A stretch of DNA of 56,247 bases, taken from a virus. A program made the translations under genes and the position numbers. The stretch lies in IMG/VR virus record IMGVR_UViG_3300034023_000501, positions 1 through 56,247 of that record. The stretch is one strand, 5' to 3'. Of the stretch, positions 16,095 through 24,409 are shown piece by piece (within the stretch, counting starts at the first letter, position 1; each line of letters opens with the position of its first letter). The notes under the pieces were generated by a model. It was not told the DNA's origin. It made no database searches and saw nothing but the letters and a program-made list of their open reading frames with translations.

Positions 16095-16594
16095 CATCAA
16101 TCAAACCTCTTGAAATCATTGAACGCGAACGTAAAGCTGGTCGTAAGATTGGAATGACGTTCAGCACATTTGACGTTTTGCATGCAGGTCATGTAGCAAT
16201 GTTAGCTGAATGTAAAGCTCATTGCGATTTTTTAGTCGTTGGTTTGCTATCTGACCCGACTATTGATAGACCGACATCTAAGAACAAACCAGTGCAATCT
16301 CTCTTTGAACGTTGGGTACAAGCTCAGGCGATTTCATACATTGATTTACTATTTCCATTTGAGTCCGAACAAGACTTGACTGATAGCTTATTGCTAATAA
16401 GACCTGACATTCGATTTGCTGGTGAAGAATATGAGTATGTTGAATATACTGCAAAAAAATTGAATGAAGAATTGGGAATAGAAATGTTCTTCAATAGACG
16501 AGCTCATTCTTTCTCTACATCAGAACTTAGGCAACGAATTGCTGATGCAGCACTTGCTAAACAACAATTATCTGGTACTCTATATCAATTATGA
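16091..16594 (+). CDS. Cytidylyltransferase-like protein (glycerol-3-phosphate/ADP-heptose type)
   Basis: FSTFDVLHAGHVAML (24-38) holds the HxGH nucleotide-binding motif, and FSTSELRQRI near the C-terminus matches the ISTS-IIxRI motif of TagD/RfaE-type enzymes. The 167-aa length is a little above the small cytidylyltransferases. It would couple a phosphorylated alcohol or sugar to a nucleotide. It overlaps the HAD-kinase gene by 4 bases, so the two probably act in sequence. Confidence 0.85.
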   Translation: MTSIKPLEIIERERKAGRKIGMTFSTFDVLHAGHVAMLAECKAHCDFLVVGLLSDPTIDRPTSKNKPVQSLFERWVQAQAISYIDLLFPFESEQDLTDSLLLIRPDIRFAGEEYEYVEYTAKKLNEELGIEMFFNRRAHSFSTSELRQRIADAALAKQQLSGTLYQL

Positions 16595-17085
16595 ACAAAC
16601 CAACTATCTTTCTTGATATGGATGGGGTTCTTAGTGACTTTGAAAAAGCAGTCATTGAGCTTCATGGTCCTAATTATAAAGACTTACATCCTGTTACGTT
16701 TTGGAAACCAATCACAAAACAAATTGACAACTTCTTCTATACATTAGACCCAAAGCATGATGCATTAGAACTAGTTGAATATGTCAAAGAAATTGATGGA
16801 TATGACATCAAAGTATTGACAGCTCTTCCACGACCTACTGATAAAGCTGTCACTGCGGGTCAAGACAAAACTAACTGGATTCATAAACACATTGACAGTA
16901 CGTTAGAAGTCATTACAGTTATTGGCGGAAAAAACAAAGCTAAATACTGTAAGTCATCTGAAGATATTTTGATTGATGACTTACCGCGAAACATTGATGC
17001 ATGGAAAGAAACAGGTGGAATTGGAGTACTTCATACTTCAACATTAGAAACAATTCAACAATTAGAAAAAATCATATATGTATAA
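16591..17085 (+). CDS. 5'(3')-deoxyribonucleotidase-like HAD protein
   Basis: The N-terminal FLDMDGVLSDF (7-17) has both catalytic Asp (D9, D11). VLTALPRP and ILIDDLPRNIDAWKETGG are typical of NT5C-type nucleotidases. At 164 aa it fits phage and bacterial members. It could dephosphorylate dNMPs or an intermediate of the pathway formed by its neighbours, with which it overlaps at both ends. Confidence 0.85.
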   Translation: MNKPTIFLDMDGVLSDFEKAVIELHGPNYKDLHPVTFWKPITKQIDNFFYTLDPKHDALELVEYVKEIDGYDIKVLTALPRPTDKAVTAGQDKTNWIHKHIDSTLEVITVIGGKNKAKYCKSSEDILIDDLPRNIDAWKETGGIGVLHTSTLETIQQLEKIIYV

Positions 17086-18304
17086 AATCGGTTTTACTCA
17101 TTTAGGAAAGTCTAAGAAATTTGAACGTGACATTTCTTCAGTCGATAATGACTTTCAGACTCTTATTATCAACATAGCAAGAAATAATCCTGACGATATG
17201 TTCTATGCGTTACAGTGTAGAGGGGATGCATCTAACAAACGGTTGTTTCCAAATCAAAATGTTACGTTTATTCCGTCATCAAAGAATGATGATAACTTTA
17301 TTGATAATGACCCTGGTTTGGATTTACTTATTCTCTATACTGGTATTTCGGCTCCTGGTGTCAATATCAACAATATGACTGTTGATAAGAATGACCCGAC
17401 TAAAAGACAGCAGGTCAAGTTTCAAATGGTTGCAAGATATTGCTCGCCATTATTGAAATGGATAAATCATTCTAAAGTCAAATACATTGCTTTTTCTAAT
17501 GACCCACGAAATTGTGAGTTACGTGTTTTAGATTTACATCATAGACCAATGAGACACTTTTCTCAATCTACTTGGGAAGTTGAATTGCCAAAAATGATTT
17601 CATATGATGATAGAACTAAAATACTTTTTACAAGTAAGGTTGAGTATTGGCCAATTGAGCAAATCAAACTTTGTGACATAAAAACAGACCATCGAGATTC
17701 TTTAGAAAAAACAACTTTATTTGGATTGATTTGTAATGAAGGTTCTGAAGAATACGAAAGACAGGGTGTCAATCAACGTTGGCCTATTCTAAAAGATTGG
17801 ATTCTTAATTCTTCTAATCAAGATATTGAAATCTATGGTAAGTGGAATCAGAAGTATTTAGACCAAGATTCCCGAATGAAAGGAAGCATTCCTTTTCTAG
17901 AACTACAAGAAAGAATCAAACATTGGAAGTATTCGGTTTGTATTCCAATCAAAGATGGCTGGGTTACAGGTAAATACTGCGAGTTGATTCAACATAAGAT
18001 TGTTCCGTTTCTTTATCCTGGATATGATTCACAACGTTTAGTCAATTTCCCTGAAATACTTCGTCTCGAAAAACCAGAAGATTTATGGGAACGAATTGAG
18101 TTCTTTGAAGAATTCCCTGAAGAATACGATATCTTATGGAAAGAACTTGATGAGCTAGTTTTGAATGACGATGTTATCACTGGTAAAAATATCAATGAAT
18201 TTGTTTATTCATTTCTTACCGATGATTATGTGTTCAAATATACTCCGCCCAAATACTACAATTGGACGGATTACTTTGATTCGCATGTATTAAGGTTTGA
18301 TTAA
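17078..18304 (+). CDS. Probable glycosyltransferase (GT-B-like), 408 aa
   Basis: The protein has two Rossmann-like halves. The C-terminal half contains IEIYGKWNQKY, then YSVCIPIKDGWVTGKYCELI and IVPFLYPGYD, the pattern of the donor-binding site of GT-B enzymes (Gly/Glu-rich helix, then VPF). The length is close to T4 alpha-glucosyltransferase (400 aa). It ends a tightly overlapping set with the HAD-kinase, cytidylyltransferase and nucleotidase genes, suggesting transfer of the activated group to DNA or to a surface polymer. The family call is inference from motif order; the acceptor is unknown. Confidence 0.6.
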   Translation: MYKIGFTHLGKSKKFERDISSVDNDFQTLIINIARNNPDDMFYALQCRGDASNKRLFPNQNVTFIPSSKNDDNFIDNDPGLDLLILYTGISAPGVNINNMTVDKNDPTKRQQVKFQMVARYCSPLLKWINHSKVKYIAFSNDPRNCELRVLDLHHRPMRHFSQSTWEVELPKMISYDDRTKILFTSKVEYWPIEQIKLCDIKTDHRDSLEKTTLFGLICNEGSEEYERQGVNQRWPILKDWILNSSNQDIEIYGKWNQKYLDQDSRMKGSIPFLELQERIKHWKYSVCIPIKDGWVTGKYCELIQHKIVPFLYPGYDSQRLVNFPEILRLEKPEDLWERIEFFEEFPEEYDILWKELDELVLNDDVITGKNINEFVYSFLTDDYVFKYTPPKYYNWTDYFDSHVLRFD

Positions 18305-18735
18305 GAAATTCGTTTTAGATGAATCTCAATACCTTCTGATATCGGTAAGACTCGTTTTCTTTTTACTTTAGTTTTATGATGGTCGGGATAATAAAAAACT
18401 CGACCAACGACTCGAGCTATATTATTGATTGAGAATGTTTTATAGAAGGGGATTGCAACATTTGATAATCCCCTTTTAGCTAATTGCATACTAAACTGAT
18501 ATTTTGCAGAAGCATCATAATACCAAAAGATAGCTTCAGAAACTAACTCTTGTGGCGAGATTCCCTGTTGAGGTATATTATTATCTAATACGAATGCTTT
18601 AACTTCAGTGTTAGTAATGTTATCGATTATGCAAGTAAATTCTTGTCGATTATATTCAACCATTGATAATAAATGTAGATTATCAAGAGTTTCAAGATGG
18701 TCTATTATTAGAGGAGGAATTCGTTTCTTAGACAT
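18301..18735 (-). CDS. Hypothetical basic protein, 144 aa, only left-arm gene on the minus strand
   Basis: It starts MSKKRIPPLIIDHLETLDNL after an AAGGAAAT-like site and ends with a very basic stretch (HKTKVKRKRVLPI). It converges on the glycosyltransferase gene, sharing four bases of stop codons. It is transcribed divergently from 18861 across a region with a 12-bp inverted repeat, the layout of a self-regulating pair. No helix-turn-helix is obvious, so a regulator role is only a possibility. Confidence 0.65.
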   Translation of the reverse strand: MSKKRIPPLIIDHLETLDNLHLLSMVEYNRQEFTCIIDNITNTEVKAFVLDNNIPQQGISPQELVSEAIFWYYDASAKYQFSMQLAKRGLSNVAIPFYKTFSINNIARVVGRVFYYPDHHKTKVKRKRVLPISEGIEIHLKRIS

Positions 18736-18777
18736 ATATTAGTATTTCCTTATTTCAAAATTGTGAAGTAGTTACTG

Positions 18778-18834
18778 ATAACCTATTTACATTAGTTAGA
18801 AAATAATGTATAATTTATAATCTAAATAGGTTAT
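18778..18834. promoter_or_regulatory. Promoter flanked by a 12-bp perfect inverted repeat
   Basis: TTTACA (18786-18791) and TATAAT (18809-18814) are 17 bases apart on the + strand. ATAACCTATTTA (18778-18789) overlaps the -35, and its exact inverted copy TAAATAGGTTAT (18823-18834) lies after the -10. A protein bound to both arms would block the promoter, so this is a candidate operator pair for the genes at 18861 onward. Confidence 0.65.
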
Positions 18835-18860
18835 TCTTAACTTCAAAAGGAAACGTGTGT

Positions 18861-19328
18861 ATGAGCGATACAAAAATCATGGAAAGCCCATCTTATGGTG
18901 AAGCAGTTTGGAGAAAGCTTGGTGTCATGAGTGTTATGACATTTGATGCCGGTAATAAAGAAGAATTTGATGCATGGGAAGAGGCTCATCCTAAACATAA
19001 CTTCGATTCAATGCAAGTCGTTAGAACAGATATCAATGGCATCTTTGAAGTATGGGTTCCATTGAAACGTGATAATAAAGAATGGGAATATAAAGGAAGA
19101 ACTGTCTTATATCAAAGTATCAAGAAGGGCGATTATCCGGGTTCAGTATCAGATGCTCAACTTATCAAATGGTTCAAAAAAGCTGAACAATTTATGATTG
19201 AAGTGAACGATGACATCATTGATGCAGCTTACGATGAAGTAGAAAAACAACAACATATCAAAGAAGCATCAAAATCTTCAAAACCTATTACTACTAAACA
19301 ATACCCTGCTAAGAAAGGATCAAAATAA
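18861..19328 (+). CDS. Hypothetical protein, 155 aa
   Basis: ATG 18861 is preferred to GTG 18855 because AAAGGAAA sits 8-9 bases before it. The protein has a compact N-terminal domain (Trp, Asp-rich) and a Lys/Ser/Thr-rich, probably disordered C-terminal tail (SKPITTKQYPAKKGSK). It is the first gene after the promoter with the inverted repeat. No function is recognised. Confidence 0.65.
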   Translation: MSDTKIMESPSYGEAVWRKLGVMSVMTFDAGNKEEFDAWEEAHPKHNFDSMQVVRTDINGIFEVWVPLKRDNKEWEYKGRTVLYQSIKKGDYPGSVSDAQLIKWFKKAEQFMIEVNDDIIDAAYDEVEKQQHIKEASKSSKPITTKQYPAKKGSK

Positions 19329-19805
19329 ATGGCTATCATCTATTCTCTTGACATCAATTCGCTAAAACTATTACACTTTACTTCAACTGACCTTGATGAT
19401 TTAGACCACCCAAAAATGAAAGTATCTCATTGTGCTTCTTTATCTAAGTTCCAATTAGATGAACTTGCCAAAGACTATCCATTCAGTGATACCTATCATA
19501 CTAAAGGTCATGAAATCTATTCTGACATTCATCGTCATGATGATAAAGAAGCAAGACTTATCATCAAAGGAGAGTGTATGTTCTACATACCAGTAGAACA
19601 CGAGCTGATTGTCATCTTAGCTTTCGCTGGTGATTTGATAAAGATCGAGCCAAACGTCGACCATTGGTTTGCGACTGAAGGTGAATTGATGGCAGTTCGT
19701 TTCTTTTCTGATGAGCATGGGCATGTAGCGTTGAAGCCAAGTGTAAACAGAGCTGCAGTAAAAGCTCATCATCATTTTGAAAAAGGTTTTAACATTTCTT
19801 TTTGA
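19329..19805 (+). CDS. Acireductone dioxygenase-like cupin
   Basis: The cupin metal site is visible as IHRHDDKEARLIIKGECMFY (~67-86), with His-x-His and Glu ligands, and IEPNVDHWFATEGELMAVRF (~112-131), with the second-motif His. This arrangement and the 158-aa length match ARD enzymes of methionine salvage, which oxidise acireductone using Fe or Ni. Fold and metal site are well supported; the ARD substrate is inferred. It starts directly after the previous stop and shares its operon. Confidence 0.75.
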   Translation: MAIIYSLDINSLKLLHFTSTDLDDLDHPKMKVSHCASLSKFQLDELAKDYPFSDTYHTKGHEIYSDIHRHDDKEARLIIKGECMFYIPVEHELIVILAFAGDLIKIEPNVDHWFATEGELMAVRFFSDEHGHVALKPSVNRAAVKAHHHFEKGFNISF

Positions 19806-19817
19806 TTGTGTTATAAT
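19789..19817 (+). promoter_or_regulatory. Sigma70-like promoter TTAACA-N17-TATAAT before ligase
   Basis: The -35 is at 19789-19794 and the -10 at 19812-19817, overlapping the end of the cupin gene. It would give the DNA ligase its own transcript starting near 19824. Confidence 0.6.
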
Positions 19818-19848
19818 AGACCTATAATCTAATAAAGAGGAACTAAAG

Positions 19849-21741
19849 ATGGAAAGTTATGAAATGTTGATTGGCCATAAAGAAGACTTGGACGAAGTAC
19901 GTCTTATTCAAGTTCTTCTAGAACTGGATGATGCATACTTCAACGGTGAAGAGCTTGTTGATGATGACAAGTACGACGAACTGAAACGTTATGCTGAAAT
20001 CACTTTTCCTGATAATGGGTACTTCAAAGCAGTTGGTTCTACAGTACGTGGAGCTGAAATCAAACATGCTAATCCTGTTGGTGGTTTGAACCAAATCCAC
20101 GAAGGCGAACTTCAAAAATCCTGGTTAACTAAACATCGTAAAAAACAACATGTAGTATCTGAAAAACTCGATGGTGCATCGGCTACACTTACATATGTTG
20201 GAGGTAAATTACGTTGTGCTGCTACTCGTGGTGATGGTGTCTATGGTAAAGACATCACCCGTCATGTATTGAACATTCCTAACATTCCAAAAGAAATCAG
20301 TTCAAATGACGTATTTGACATTCGTGGCGAGCTTATCATTCGTAAACTGAACTTTGAAGCAATCAAATTTGTACTGCTCAAAACAAAAGGTCGTGAATAC
20401 AAAAATCTTCGCAATACTGTCAATGGTTTGTTGAATGCTAAAGATATCCCTGACCAAGCATACTGCTTCATCGAGTTTGTCGCATACGATATTTCCGGTT
20501 CTAAAACAGACAAAACTGCTCAGTTTGATAGACTTGATGAATTTGGTTTCCAAACACCAAAATACATGTATACGACGACTATTGTCGAAGAAATACTAAC
20601 TAACATTCTAAATCGCTTTCGTGAAGTTAGCTACTTTGAAATTGATGGTGTTGTTGGTGAACTTGATGCGTACGAAGACCGCAAAGACTTGTTCCCAACG
20701 TTATCAGACCCAAATCCAAATTATGCATTCAAATGGAAAGTTGGTGCTGATGATAACTTAGCAATTGGACATGTCACTGGAGTCGAATGGAATATCTCTA
20801 AGCATGACCTGGCAAAACCTGTCGTATTGATTGAACCTGTTGATATCAATGGTATCACTGTGAAACGTTTGTCTGGCTTCAATGCAGCATTCATCTTCAA
20901 TTCAGGTATTGGCCCGGGTGCTCAGGTCAAATTCACTCGCTCTGGTGATGTGATTCCTCACATCCTTGAAACGGTTGTCAGAGTAGAACCTCAAATGCCA
21001 GACATGGAGTGGGAATGGAACGAAACTGAAGTAGATGCGATTGTCATTGCTTCAACACCTGAAGCTCATCTACGTCGATTGACATACTTCTTTGCGACAT
21101 TGAAAGTAGACAACTTGAAAGAAGCTTCATTGTCAAAGTTCATTGAAGCTGGTATCACTGACATCCAAGACATCATTGACACTCCGATTGAAGCTTGGGT
21201 TGAACTGCTTGGAAAGAACGGCGAGAAAGCATATAACAGTTTACATTCACGGTTGAATAGTGTAGAATTAGCTACATTGATGGGTGCATGGCCCTACTTT
21301 GGTAGAGGTTTTGGAACTCGCAAATCAAGAGCATTATTGTTAGGTGTTGTTGATTGGGCCGTTTGCACGATTGAAGAAATTGTCTTAGTAGAAGGTTTTA
21401 GTGTTAAGACTGCAGTGGTGTTCTTGAAAGGTCGTGAAAAGTTCAAATCTTTCAAAGAGTGGTTATTAGCTGCTCTGAATATTGATGTTATCATGCCATC
21501 AACCACTCAAATTGAAGGACGATTGACCGGTCAAAGTTTCGCTTTTACTGGGGTTCGATTGAAAGATGCAGAAGCTCAACTGGAAAAGTTGGGTGCTATC
21601 ATTCATGATGGTGTCAAAAAAGGTACAACGTATTTAGTTGCAAAAGACCCTAATGCTTCAAGCAACAAGTTAGAAAAAGCTAGAAGTCAAGGAACAAAAG
21701 TTATTGGAATTGATGAACTACAACAAATTATTGAGGAGTAA
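19849..21741 (+). CDS. ligA: NAD-dependent DNA ligase
   Basis: Domain order is Ia/adenylation, OB, helix-hairpin-helix and BRCT. The adenylation motif EKLDGASATL has Lys106 as the expected AMP-accepting residue, with TRGDGVYGKDITRHV and DIRGELII downstream. The OB part contains VKFTRSGDVIPHI. The BRCT domain (~555-630) opens with LTGQSFAFTG. At 630 aa it is shorter than typical bacterial LigA (~670), and the Cys4 zinc finger usually after the OB domain is absent: that stretch has no cysteines. It uses NAD rather than ATP, unlike T4 ligase, which fits the NAD-salvage genes at 4-7 kb. Confidence 0.95.
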   Translation: MESYEMLIGHKEDLDEVRLIQVLLELDDAYFNGEELVDDDKYDELKRYAEITFPDNGYFKAVGSTVRGAEIKHANPVGGLNQIHEGELQKSWLTKHRKKQHVVSEKLDGASATLTYVGGKLRCAATRGDGVYGKDITRHVLNIPNIPKEISSNDVFDIRGELIIRKLNFEAIKFVLLKTKGREYKNLRNTVNGLLNAKDIPDQAYCFIEFVAYDISGSKTDKTAQFDRLDEFGFQTPKYMYTTTIVEEILTNILNRFREVSYFEIDGVVGELDAYEDRKDLFPTLSDPNPNYAFKWKVGADDNLAIGHVTGVEWNISKHDLAKPVVLIEPVDINGITVKRLSGFNAAFIFNSGIGPGAQVKFTRSGDVIPHILETVVRVEPQMPDMEWEWNETEVDAIVIASTPEAHLRRLTYFFATLKVDNLKEASLSKFIEAGITDIQDIIDTPIEAWVELLGKNGEKAYNSLHSRLNSVELATLMGAWPYFGRGFGTRKSRALLLGVVDWAVCTIEEIVLVEGFSVKTAVVFLKGREKFKSFKEWLLAALNIDVIMPSTTQIEGRLTGQSFAFTGVRLKDAEAQLEKLGAIIHDGVKKGTTYLVAKDPNASSNKLEKARSQGTKVIGIDELQQIIEE

Positions 21742-21746
21742 GAAAG

Positions 21747-22187
21747 ATGAGATTTTATGCACTGACCAATATGTACCTGTCCAGTATTCAAAACGGTATT
21801 CAACCATTGCATGTTCTTGGCGAAATGTTTACTAAGTACACTGTAGAAAGTCCGCAAAAATCAGCTCTGTTTGATTGGGCAGAAAATCACAAGACTGTCA
21901 TTGTACTGAATGGTGGTACTACTGACGATTTGATGTATGCTGGTGAAATCATTGCTCAAAGTGGAATGCCTTATGCTTCGTTCTATGAACCTGGAATTAG
22001 CAATGCTTTGACAAGTATTGGTGTTATTGTTCCCGAATTGTGTTATAATAACAAAGTAGACGATGTATCAATTCCAATTCAATCTATCTTTGACTACATC
22101 GCCAGAAAATCTATCATTGAAAACGAATTTACCGAAGAAGAACTTGCACTGATGGAACTTCTTCAATCTTTGCCACTTGCTAAATAG
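21747..22187 (+). CDS. Hypothetical protein, possibly peptidyl-tRNA hydrolase 2-like
   Basis: FYALTNMYLSSIQNGIQPLHVLGEMF resembles the start of PTH2-fold proteins (strand, then a helix with an xQ-HA-like turn). VIVLNGGTTDDL and ASFYEPGISNALTSIGVIVP fit the following strands and the acidic-proline turn. The 146-aa length fits the fold. If it is an active PTH2 it would recycle peptidyl-tRNA, which would go with the tmRNA, but key residues cannot be confirmed by eye. Confidence 0.45.
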   Translation: MRFYALTNMYLSSIQNGIQPLHVLGEMFTKYTVESPQKSALFDWAENHKTVIVLNGGTTDDLMYAGEIIAQSGMPYASFYEPGISNALTSIGVIVPELCYNNKVDDVSIPIQSIFDYIARKSIIENEFTEEELALMELLQSLPLAK

Positions 22188-22200
22188 GAAGTAACATAAG

Positions 22201-22404
22201 ATGATTGAACAAATGACCGAAGAAGCAAACAACATATACAATAGCTTAGTTATTGATGTATTCAAAAAGCTAAAAGTATTACCTATTGAACAGCAAGCTT
22301 TAGTGCTCCAAACACTTTTCAATAAAGTTGAAAAAGAATTTAGGGTTGCGGCTGAAGGTGCTTACCAAACACTGGAGAGAGTTTCAAAAAATGAAAATCA
22401 ATAA
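22201..22404 (+). CDS. Small helical protein, 67 aa
   Basis: This Glu/Gln-rich protein is all helical (IEQMTEEANNIYNSLVIDVF) and preceded by AGGAAGT. It overlaps the phosphoesterase gene by 14 bases. No function is recognised. Confidence 0.6.
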   Translation: MIEQMTEEANNIYNSLVIDVFKKLKVLPIEQQALVLQTLFNKVEKEFRVAAEGAYQTLERVSKNENQ

Positions 22405-23251
22405 AACTATTACTCATTTTCGACTGATGTCTGATTTGCATGTCGAATTTACTGAGTATCTTGATGTTGTAGAACTGAATGAAGACCATACTTCCCTGCT
22501 GATTTTGGCCGGTGATTTTCATGTCGGTTCGAAAGGTGTCATTTATCTTGAACAACTTGCAAAACAGTTTAGTCATATCATTTATGTTCTAGGAAACCAC
22601 GAGCATTACAAACAAAACATTGAATATACTCAATCAAAAATAGAAGATGAATTGAAAACCATCTTCTTTGGACGTGAATGCAATATCACTGTTGTCGGCG
22701 ATATCCCTGAACTAATCGAGTTTGATAACTTGCGAGTATTGGCTGGAACATTATGGACTGATATGAATGGTTCTGACCCGCTAACAAAAATGCAAGTAGC
22801 AGACTATTTGAATGATTATCATATCATCAGAAATGGCACACGCAAGCTCATTCCAGATGATACAATAGCTACATTCCATCAAACAGTTGAAAAGTTTGGT
22901 CAGTGGTTATCAGTACCATTTGAACAAGGTCCTACCGTAGTTGTAACGCATCACTTACCATCTCAAGGTGCAGTTGACCCAAGATATCAATCTGAAGATA
23001 ATTACAGATTGAATGGTGGGTATCGTTCAGACTTGGATGACTTCATTCATAGACATCAACCAAACTATTGGTGTTTTGGACATTCTCATTCAACTACTGA
23101 TAAATTACTTGGTGAATCAAGATTGATTAGTAATCCGCGTGGATATCCTAGTCGTAATAAAACGAAATTCAAAATGACTGATGAATTGATTGATACTGAA
23201 GATTTTGAAAACCCAACTTTTGACCCGTTATTTCGTATAGCGGTTGTTTGA
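22391..23251 (+). CDS. Calcineurin-like metallophosphoesterase
   Basis: All five metal motifs are visible: SDLHVE (14-19), GDFHVG (41-46), GNHEHY (68-73), THHLPS (~186-191) and GHSHS near the C-terminus. The start at 22391 follows CTGGAGAGAG; the longer frame from 22328 overlaps the previous gene deeply. These enzymes cleave phosphomono- or diesters (nucleotides, RNA or DNA ends); the substrate is not apparent. The 286-aa length fits the single-domain class. Confidence 0.88.
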   Translation: MKINKTITHFRLMSDLHVEFTEYLDVVELNEDHTSLLILAGDFHVGSKGVIYLEQLAKQFSHIIYVLGNHEHYKQNIEYTQSKIEDELKTIFFGRECNITVVGDIPELIEFDNLRVLAGTLWTDMNGSDPLTKMQVADYLNDYHIIRNGTRKLIPDDTIATFHQTVEKFGQWLSVPFEQGPTVVVTHHLPSQGAVDPRYQSEDNYRLNGGYRSDLDDFIHRHQPNYWCFGHSHSTTDKLLGESRLISNPRGYPSRNKTKFKMTDELIDTEDFENPTFDPLFRIAVV

Positions 23252-23322
23252 AGTATGCAATAAAAACAGCTGAATAACGCTGATACATAAACCCTAAAAT
23301 TATATCTTACGGAGAAGTAAAG

Positions 23323-23586
23323 ATGAGTGAAAATTACGAACAATCTTTTTATGCAGTTTTGAACCAAGACACTGGTGAATACTTTGCTGGATTCAATCCT
23401 GAAGCAGGTAAAGCCGAAACTTCAACATCACCAATGGGTGCTAAACTGTTTAGCAACAAACATGATGTGAAACTGCGTCCAAATGAATCTTTGGTGGAAG
23501 TGACAGTATCGTTGAATAAAGACAATACTCAAATTTCTGAACCATTCCGCCCAAGACGTCGCGAAAAGAAAGTTATAACGAAATAA
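23323..23586 (+). CDS. Hypothetical basic-tailed protein, 87 aa
   Basis: A ribosome site (GGAGAAG) lies 5-8 bases before ATG 23323. The N-terminal part looks beta-structured (YAVLNQDTGEYFAGFNPEAG) and the C-terminus is basic (PFRPRRREKKVITK), suggesting nucleic acid contact. It is followed by a hairpin that probably ends the transcript. Confidence 0.6.
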   Translation: MSENYEQSFYAVLNQDTGEYFAGFNPEAGKAETSTSPMGAKLFSNKHDVKLRPNESLVEVTVSLNKDNTQISEPFRPRRREKKVITK

Positions 23587-23613
23587 ATGCTTCAAAGCTA
23601 GTTCCATAGATAA

Positions 23614-23651
23614 TAGTATGGAGAGGGGATTATTCTCCCTCTCCATTACTA
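23614..23651 (+). terminator. Strong hairpin, likely terminator
   Basis: ATGGAGAGGG (23618-23627) pairs perfectly with CCCTCTCCAT (23637-23646), extended by TAGT/ACTA across a one-base bulge. It lies in the 95-base gap between 23586 and 23682. No long T run follows, so termination may be partial or factor-aided. Confidence 0.5.
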
Positions 23652-23681
23652 ATATGAACTTTATATGGAGATTGTACTGTT

Positions 23682-23876
23682 ATGGTTTTTGAACGTATTG
23701 AAGCTAATACCCTTTATGATTTATCTGTCAAAATAGATGATTACCTTCGCCAATACGACCCGCGATTGTTTGATACAGATATTGCCGAACTAAAACAAGA
23801 CAAACGAACTAATGAATGGTTCACAACAATTACACGACATGGAGAGTTACTAAATGAAGCTAAACGAATTGTTTGA
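23682..23876 (+). CDS. Hypothetical small protein, 64 aa
   Basis: The protein is acidic and helical (DDYLRQYDPRLFDTDIAELK) and ends in NEAKRIV. Its last 23 bases overlap the next gene. No function is recognised. Confidence 0.55.
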   Translation: MVFERIEANTLYDLSVKIDDYLRQYDPRLFDTDIAELKQDKRTNEWFTTITRHGELLNEAKRIV

Positions 23877-24195
23877 TGTTAGTGGTAAATCACTAACACT
23901 AAAAGATGTCAAAAATACTGAAGGTTTAGCAAAAAAACTTCATACCTCAGTAGAAGAACTCAAGAAATATTCTAATCAAGAATTGCTAACAATATTGCAA
24001 AATATTGGTTATCATGATTTTGAAGATAATAATCAATTTGATAAGAAAGAGCTTGAACTTGGTATAAAAATAGAACGAGAGCATACTAATAGTGATTTAG
24101 TTGCGCGACTTATTGCACTTGATCACCTTTCAGAAATGCCCGATTACTATACTCACTTAGAAAAGATGGAGAAAGATGCAACTTCAAAAAGGTGA
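23854..24195 (+). CDS. Hypothetical helical protein, 113 aa
   Basis: GGAGAG precedes ATG 23854 with good spacing, inside the previous gene. The product is Lys/Glu-rich and helical (AKKLHTSVEELKKYSNQELL), and could be an adaptor or DNA-binding protein. It overlaps the next gene by 20 bases. Confidence 0.6.
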   Translation: MKLNELFDVSGKSLTLKDVKNTEGLAKKLHTSVEELKKYSNQELLTILQNIGYHDFEDNNQFDKKELELGIKIEREHTNSDLVARLIALDHLSEMPDYYTHLEKMEKDATSKR

Positions 24196-24409
24196 TACCG
24201 TATATGCTAAAGAAGAAATCATTATGCCAGCTGATAATGATGCTGGACATCCTGCATTTGTTCTTGCAAGAAAAGATGAAGAATTGATTGTAGTCGAAAT
24301 AAAACAAATGCCAGAAATAAGCGAATGGCCGTATAGAGTATTGAATACTCTAAATGAAACTTTTTGGACCAATAAATCTGAGGTAGAAAAACGTGGTGAA
24401 AATCAATAA
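24176..24409 (+). CDS. Hypothetical small beta protein, 77 aa
   Basis: MQLQKGDTVYAKEEIIMP and later EELIVVEIKQM suggest a small SH3-like or KOW-like barrel. This is a resemblance only. It belongs to a chain of overlapping short genes from 23682 to 25411. Confidence 0.55.
   Translation: MQLQKGDTVYAKEEIIMPADNDAGHPAFVLARKDEELIVVEIKQMPEISEWPYRVLNTLNETFWTNKSEVEKRGENQ

Noticed and set aside
18436-18478. Terminator inside the minus-strand gene (AAGGGGATT / AATCCCCTT)
   Set aside because: The hairpin has a 12-base loop and lies in the middle of an otherwise good reading frame. It is more likely chance or an mRNA structure.
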